This document shows positions 57,321-64,000 of a stretch of DNA of 64,000 nt, piece by piece (the first letter of the stretch is position 1; each line of letters opens with the position of its first letter). The position numbers and the translations under genes are program-made. This stretch comes from Symbiodinium natans. Its lineage: Eukaryota; Sar; Dinophyceae; Suessiales; Symbiodiniaceae. The stretch spans positions 303,501 through 367,500 of the forward strand of contig CAJNDS010002135.1 in assembly GCA_905221605.1 (NCBI GenBank), written 5' to 3'. Under the pieces are notes generated by a model. It made no database searches and was not told where the DNA came from. It saw only the letters and a program-made list of their open reading frames with translations.

Positions 57321-60300
57321 GTGATGGGACCCTCTGGCAGCGGCAAGTGGCCTTGGCATGTTTGCTTTGTCTTCGCAAGCGTGAACTGGACGCGTGCTCT
57401 GCTCCAATTGCTGAAGCAGCCAGGACGACCCTGCTTGGAGTTCTCAGCGGTGGACCCCTTGGAATATGGCATCCATTGATTGGATGAATTCTTATGGCTG
57501 ACAAATGCTGCACACAGTGGAAACTGCACTGCAATTTGGTCCCGACAGCTCCAGGAAGGCCCAGCTTAAAATTTGGAAGCTTGGTTCACAGTGAAATCAG
57601 AGCTTTTGCTTCAGCAAACATAGTCAACGCAGCATGTTTGTAGACAATGCGGGTACAGCCATTCAACCCACTGGGAAGAGATTGGCCGAGAAGATCAGCA
57701 ACCGTCGAAGCAGTACAGGCCTTCTACCCGGATTCTACCGCGTAAAGAGAGAGTGTTTTCTGAACTGCGCATGTGAAACAGGAAAGAAGTATAGATTCTC
57801 ATGCCACAAACCAAGTGGCAGATTGCAGGATCACAACAAAAGTTACAGCTCTACACAAGATGAATTGTCGAGAATATAGTCATTCATCTTTCAGTCGCAC
57901 TCCAATGCTGAAGCCCTGCAAGAGGTCGTGCCTCCTACGGCCGCGTCTCGGGCAAGCTGACAGTCGGCGGCAGGCAGAGAGAGTCTTTGTGAGGTCACTA
58001 AGATCGGAGTTGTTGAAGTTGCTCACGGTTTTTACTTAACCGGCAACAGCCTTTGCGCCGCAAAGACACTCGTTCCGTATGAGAAACTAGGTAACTAGAG
58101 CGACGGCACTGCAACCTGGCGTTATCTGTTGTTGGTACTCCGAAATCAAGCAATTGTCCATCTTGCGGTGGCTGCCCCAGGCCTGCTGACGATATGAGGC
58201 CGTGTTGGCACAAGTTGGTGCACTGGTGCTACTCCTGCTACTCATGAGGACTCAATTCTTTGCACGGGCATCCTTCTGACATTGATTCGGCAACCCGCCA
58301 GGCTGCTGCAGCATGTCACCGGCTTCGTGCCACAGGCCTGGACGCACCATTGTCAAGTGGGCGTCGCAAGCAGACCATAGCAGACCACCAACTTCGTGAT
58401 TGGCACTTGGCACAGGACAATACTGAACAGTTCTTTCCTTTGCCAGGATGACGTCCTGCATGGAGAGCTGACGGTTGCGGAGAACCTGCGCTTCCAGGTC
58501 TGGGCAGCATGCTGGGAGTTCATCCTGACAGACACTGGCTGGATTGACAGCAGCCAGCATCCTCGGTGGTCGATGTCCAGGATGCTGTTTCTGCGAAGTC
58601 TAATGTCCTTGCTGATGTTCTTCTTGGGAAGCATGGTACCAAAGTTAAAGCAAATTCACCAGGGTGTCGAGAGTGCTAGTCGCCTTTGATATTGACCTGT
58701 TCACAGGCCTCATTGAGGCTTCCTGCAGGACGTACGCGTGAGGAGGCTCGGTTGTAGGCATCAGAAGTTTTCGGTCATTCACGCACATGCCCTTTGCTGA
58801 GCATTGCAAGCAAGGCGATTTAGAATTCAGGGCTTGGAAGCCACGACTGATATCATAAAAGTGCTGCAGCATTTCATCCATCAACAATAGCTGGAAAACG
58901 CAGATCCAACAACAGCTGACATGTGAGACTGAAGTGAGCGCTCATCCTGCACTACCTTTGCTGCGACCAAAAGCACAGAGGGCCCACTGAAAGCTGCGTC
59001 AGCCTTCGTTCTCGGAACAGCTGCAACAGGTGGATGCCTGTGTAACAGCAGCAGCGCACCTACCAGAAGTGCCGATCTTCACAGCTCATTGTGAACAGAA
59101 CAAGCATGTTCAGCGCACCAAATGCTCTCAGGTTGCAAAGGACCTCAATCTCAGCAACCTTCTGGATGTCTTGCGCTTGGGTTGTCTGCATGCAGCCCCC
59201 GACACCTGATCTGGCCCCATGCCGACTGGTGCCAGCCTGCTGTCAGGCAAGAGTGGGGACTCCCGAGCGACGTGGAGTGTCCGGTGGACAGAGGCCTCGT
59301 GATTGAACAAGGAAGACCTCGAATTGATTCTTCCATTATTGTGCGGACGCACACACACATGCAGTCCGTGTTTCAGGAAGCGAGTCTCCATTGCCGCTTC
59401 CTCAGGGGCTGAAGGAGTCGCTTCCCAATGGTGACCTTGACCGTCGGCGATCCCGTCACCATACGCTGTGACGTATTCACGTCGTAGACCCTGCAGCCAA
59501 CATGCAGCATCAAATACATGCTGATTCTGCACTCTGCATTCCAGTTGAGCAAAAGCTTAGCTATGTTCTTGCATGGTGTGTGTTTCAAGCCGAGCCTCTC
59601 TCTCTCTCTCTCTGGATATGAGCATGGCAGCGCTCGCCTACCGACAACCCTCGCGTCATTCTAGCCTGATCAGTATATTTCCAATCCGCTAAGCCGCTCA
59701 TCAGCACTCACTTTGAGAACCCAAAGAGCGTGCTTTCTGAGGGTATGGAACTGGTCGCCCAGCCATTGCTCCTCTTTGCGGATGAGCCTACCAGCGGGCT
59801 GGACAGCACCACGAGCCATGAGGCAAAGGAACTGCAAGCGGTGCCTCTGAGAGTTGGAGGATTGGATCGTTTGGGCATTCGGCATTCAGCAGTTGAGTGT
59901 GTGCGTGCGCCGATGTTTTCTCATCATGATCGCTGTCAAACTGCATAGCTCTGGAAGGTTGTTCGATGCCTGAACAGCGCCGCAGTCTGCACCTTACCAG
60001 AGGAGTATGCATGATTTGAGCCCAGCTTGTGTTGGGCACATGCTTTTCTGGTGTTTCCGAATCACGTGAGGTCGCTGAATGTGCATCGTTGGACATGCTA
60101 TTATTGTACATCTCAACTGGCACACCTGCCAAGGCAAGGCTGAATTCTACAGCGAAGGGCTCAATGAAGAGGATGCCACTTCACATAGGGGCATAGGGTG
60201 GCCTGGAGTCCCACAGTGTTCTATGAGTGTCTGCTGCTCTTGCAGGTCGTTGCGGTTATTCATCAACCACGCTACGAGACACTGCGGCTCTTTGATGACC

Positions 60301-62831
60301 TAGTGTTGCTTGAAGCCCAGAAACAAAAAAGCGTGCAAAGTGAAATATATATGATACCCGGCGCTGCTGTCTGAATCTAGCTTGCTGCATGTTGATGCCC
60401 TCCATACTTTCATGTGCCAAAATTGCCATGTGCCACATTCAGGCTGGCATTTGGTGGTTGTTTGGTCTATGCTGGGCCCACAGAGGCACGGAGTGGTCGT
60501 GCACGGAAGTTTGTTGACAAGCCATTTCCATTCAGGCGCAGTAGTGGAGTTCACGAGGCTACATACCCTACAAACTAGCAGAAGCTTGCGGCGATGCCCT
60601 TTTCATTGGATGGGTGTTGTTGAGCCCTGTACCGGACACGGTGCTCTTGGACATCTCTATGCTTGAGCCGAGGGCTTAAACTCGAAAATGATGCAAATTA
60701 GCGGTTCAACCCCGTAGCTCGGCTCGCCGAACAAGGTCCTTAAAAGCGCACGGATGGGATCATCACCTGGGTAGCTCACCTTTGCCAAGGGCACGGCTGA
60801 GATCACACGAGGATAAGGGGCTGTGGAGTTAAAGGACTAAGGGTTTAAGCGTTTAGGGTGGATCCGATTCTCGTCTTCACATGCGAGCCGTTTCGCACCC
60901 CTCGCGATCCACTCGCCTCCCCGCCGCACCCCACCCAAGGCATGCACTGGAGTTTAGTAACCTGTGCAAGTGCATCTGGTAGCAACTGCCTGTGCTTGCA
61001 GGATGCTGTGGAGCACTTCAAAACGCGCTTGCACGTGACGCTGCCCTGCTTGTGCCGAAGGTCATGCCGTGTTCTGACACACGCCGGAGTGTAGAACCCG
61101 CCAGCTTGCAGGAAAGGCTAAAAGCATGCCAAAAAAGTGTCAGGTCACCTTTGCGCAGAACACAAATCCTGCTGACATCCTGTCTGCCACCCAGACGTCA
61201 GTTCCGACACGATCGGAAGCATTGCCAGGCCATCAATGTGTCTCTAATTCACAAGCGATCCTCAACGTTAGCGTTGGTTGGAAAATAAAAGGCACCTCGT
61301 CAGCCTCAAACAGGCTTTGTAGATCTTTCCTTTCTTACATGCATCATGTGCCTCACCGCATCCCCACCCAAGGATGGATGCAATTCAGCCGCCAATGGCT
61401 GATCCGGAGGCACCCCGACCTGCTTCGTGCCGTTGCAAGCTTCTGATGTCATGATGTCATGCAACCAACAAATACACAAACACACGGGAACCACTGGAGA
61501 TTCACAATAAGTGAGAGGAAGACTGGCTTCTGTAGCGAGAGTAGTTATGTACTTAGGTTTCTCAGTTCTGCGCCACTGTTTGCACGAGGTTTGTGCCAGC
61601 GCATGGAAGTCCTGTGCAGCCTTGCAGGAGAATGACCGGGAGTAGGTGCAACTACAAAGAGAACTCATCTCCTTGCCTTTGACCAGCTTTCCTTCCCTTG
61701 ATTGTTTTTGCCGAGCCCTTGCGGACCTAATCCAACAGCCTCAGCGAACATCGATGACAAGTTAGACATGTGGGCATGTGCCGAACTTTCATGAACTTCA
61801 CCGAGACGAGTTTAGCAACCATGGTTGGCAAAAGGACCTGTTTTACCTCTTGTCCCGCTCATCATGAGCCGAATGATCTGAAAGGAAGCAGGGTCGCGAA
61901 TGGCTCCCGAAAGCTCCATGCCAATTTGCTGGCTATGTCGGTCGCACCTCAGGCTTGCTCACTTCTGTCAACGTTCATTCTGCAGGAGAAGGTCGTGGAG
62001 CAGACGATGCTGCCAGCGAGCGTGTTCCGTCGCTCGCGCCAACCTTTCTTCCGTGCGGCCGCAGCCTCGGCATAAGACTTCTTGACAGCGACACTCAATC
62101 TGCATGGGTTGCCATGCTCACGGATGAGGTTGATGTCGGGGCTTCGCACTATCAAGCACATGGCTGTTGCCAGGTCCTGATTTACATGGATCGGTCCATG
62201 CTACAAACAATCAGGGCGCCAGGCTCTCAGCAGATGCTGCGGTGATCGAAGCACCGAGCAGTACCAGCAGCGGCGACTGGAGTGATGATGCGAATCCTGT
62301 CCACCCTGCTATCAGCCACACGGCAGCCAATGACAAGTGACTCCAAGGTACGTCTCTCTCACCATAAACTACAGCCTGTGCTGTGTGGCCGTGATGCTTC
62401 TGTGCATGATCTTGACCTACGACCGGCTGGACAGACCCTCATAGGATCACCGTAAATTCACCCAGCTGTGCGAACCAACAGCAAGACGAAGATGATCAAG
62501 TTCCGTTCTGCTCTGTTCCGGCGTTCCTTTCCGCCAGGGCTCCGGGTTGGCAAATGGCCCCCACCTTAGGGATAGACCCAACCTTTCGGCTGTTGGGAAT
62601 AATATGTAGGGGGATAACATGTATGAGTGGTCGAGAATTCTCAGAAGTTATCTGTCCGATCCCAACTGCCACCAACTGCCTTCAGTGATTCAGGCCCATC
62701 TGCATGCAGGATGCTACCTGCAAGACTAAACCCCGTCGTATGTACTGCTGACTAAGCATGTGGCATGCCTGGTGCAGGACCAGTTTCTTATGCAGTCGGC
62801 GCTGGCTGCGCTCTTCCTCATGCTGCTTCAG
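57321..62831 (+). CDS. ABCG-type half transporter, partial, many small exons
   Basis: Nucleotide-binding domain motifs occur in order. 57321-57346 reads VMGPSGSGK, with the Walker A Lys codon split by the intron; 57424-57449 TTLLGVLSG; 58447-58497 DDVLHGELTVAENLRFQ (Q-loop side); about 59247-59293 VGTPERRGVSGGQR (ABC signature); 59742-59864 GMELVAQPLLLFADEP then TSGLDSTTSHE (Walker B and D-loop); 60246-60314 VVAVIHQPRYETLRLFDD (H-loop His); 61002-61034 DAVEHFKTRLH; 61144-61185 VTFAQNTNPADILS (the NPAD motif typical of ABCG). The membrane domain then begins: about 62174-62222 IYMDRSMLQTIRAPG and 62778-62831 DQFLMQSALAALFLMLLQ. The order NBD before membrane domain is the ABCG arrangement; such proteins export lipids or hydrophobic compounds as dimers. 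The 5' end, the exon with the FVPQ part and the 3' end are missing; candidate later exons lie at 63673-63714 and from 63946. Confidence 0.8.
60837..60860 (+). repeat. degenerate telomere-like block in ABCG intron
   Basis: Two to three imperfect TTTAGGG units (ctaagggtttaagcgtttaggg), between ABCG exons 60246-60314 and 61002-61034. Confidence 0.6.
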
Positions 62832-64000
62832 GTGCCTCAAAAGGGTTCATATGGGTTCATGATATCTCGACATGCCGGCATCCGTGCATAAAAAAACCCT
62901 GTCAGCAACGATACGCAGCAGTTGCACCACGGAAGGGCGTTGCCGCACAGCAGATATTTGGTCCGGACCCCAGTGGCACAGTGAAGGTTTTTGCGACGGA
63001 AGATGCTACGACTCCCATCACCCATCTTGCGGTGTGGCATTTGCATGCTTAAGGCATCAGGATTATGACTGAGTCCATGAGTAGTATGACTGTAGTTCGC
63101 AGTATGCACACCACTCGACTGACTAGCTGAGGGACGGACGGATGAAGACAGTGGTGATCACCAGAATCTAGAATGGCAGTGTGCGGTTTCTGCGGTCGTG
63201 CATTCACCGCGACGAAACCACATACAATCTCAGCAGTACCCCAGAGTCGGGACAAAGCCCAAAGCCCGAAGCTCGTCCAGGGGCTGATTTGCTCACCACC
63301 TGGCGAGAAGCAAGGGCAAGCTCCTCAAGGGGAGACTTCGAATGTGCAGGGTGCTGGGAGTTCCAGTCGTCTTCGGGCAATGCGTGCATGACGTGGTGAT
63401 CACGTGGGCCCACATTGCCGCCACGTTTCTCGACTGAAACCCGACATCCCCAACCCAGCAGCAGCAGCCTACGCTCGCTGCCGTACTCTCTGTGTGATGC
63501 GAGACTCACATCAAGTCGGGAGATGCCCTCGGAGTGATCGAGTGATCATGTGCCACAGGTCGGGATGCCAATGGTTGCCTATTTCGTGGCCAAGGACTTG
63601 ACAGCTTGCGTCGAGGCCACGCAGCTGAACTTCGGTTCGGAACAGAAGTTTGTCTTAATAACGTAAAAGCAGGTCACGATGTCGTCGGCAGTCTTTGCGG
63701 CAGCTTATGGCTATGCAAGTGGCAGCCAAATATCCTTGCTCGAGCCCTGGCAAAAGCGCCACACAAAATGCAAACATTCCTGGTACCTTGCTAGGACTGT
63801 CGAGCTGTCATTATAGTCAGCATGGAGCAGCGCTGGCTTCATGAACAAGCCTCGCACGTGTTCAACAGTCTGCGAAGTGCTGTGCCACGCGTGATTACAG
63901 TGACTGCGCGCATTGCGGGCGCAACGAGGTGCCAGCTCTTTGCAGGGTCTTGGGCATTTGTCTTTGCCGCCGGGAGCCTGGCATGGCATTGTCTCACGTG
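62832..64000 (+). other. probable 3' part of the ABCG gene, exons tentative
   Basis: Two candidate membrane-helix exons. 63673-63714 reads VTMSSAVFAAAYGY between AG and GC, phase 0. A second starts at 63946 after AG (SWAFVFAAGSLAW) and may continue past the window edge. The rest shows nothing recognisable. Confidence 0.4.

Noticed and set aside
60690-60740. tRNA-like string ggttcaaccccgtagctcgg
   Set aside because: Only a T-loop-like stretch; no acceptor stem, D-arm or anticodon arm could be paired around it.

Overview
This window looks like nuclear DNA from a dinoflagellate (Symbiodiniaceae-like or a relative). No marker gene settles the species. The signs are: genes cut into very small exons (24-80 bases); introns that keep the reading frame only if GC and GA donors are allowed alongside GT; acceptors that are usually AG followed by G; TTTAGGG-type telomere-like blocks scattered inside the sequence; long gene-poor spacers full of minisatellites and microsatellites; and every recognisable gene on the plus strand, as in dinoflagellate unidirectional gene clusters. 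No operon, bacterial promoter, rRNA, tRNA or CRISPR array was seen.

Layout. 1-930 holds GC-rich repeats of about 320 bases and 1735-2850 a minisatellite of about 50 bases. 4276-19218 is the main structure: a tandem segmental duplication. Each copy carries a 16-exon gene of the ER lumen protein-retaining receptor family (ERD2/KDEL-receptor-like; PF00810). Gene A is at 5098-10553 and gene B at 11808-19086, and a telomere-like block lies between the two copies. Exon lengths are the same in both genes except for one base in exon 4. One intron of gene B contains about a dozen copies of a 153-base repeat that is represented only by single related segments in gene A.

After the duplication come a Cys-rich exon (about 21287), an intronless pentatricopeptide-repeat (PPR) gene (21878-22843), a stretch of isolated membrane-type exons (25.4-29.7 kb), a multi-exon CAMK/CDPK-like protein kinase whose DFG motif reads GFQ (32972-37595), an intronless Ctr-type copper transporter (38787-39299), a multi-exon sugar-nucleotidyltransferase-like gene (47076-48858) and a multi-exon ABCG-type transporter (57321 to at least 62831, probably running off the window).

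The genes do not form one pathway. Their products would act in ER/Golgi retrieval, organelle RNA metabolism, signalling, copper uptake, nucleotide-sugar metabolism and membrane export. All exon models were built by eye from conserved motifs, splice-site dinucleotides and phase. The 3' halves of the ERD2-like genes are the firmest; first exons and the kinase and transporter ends are the weakest.
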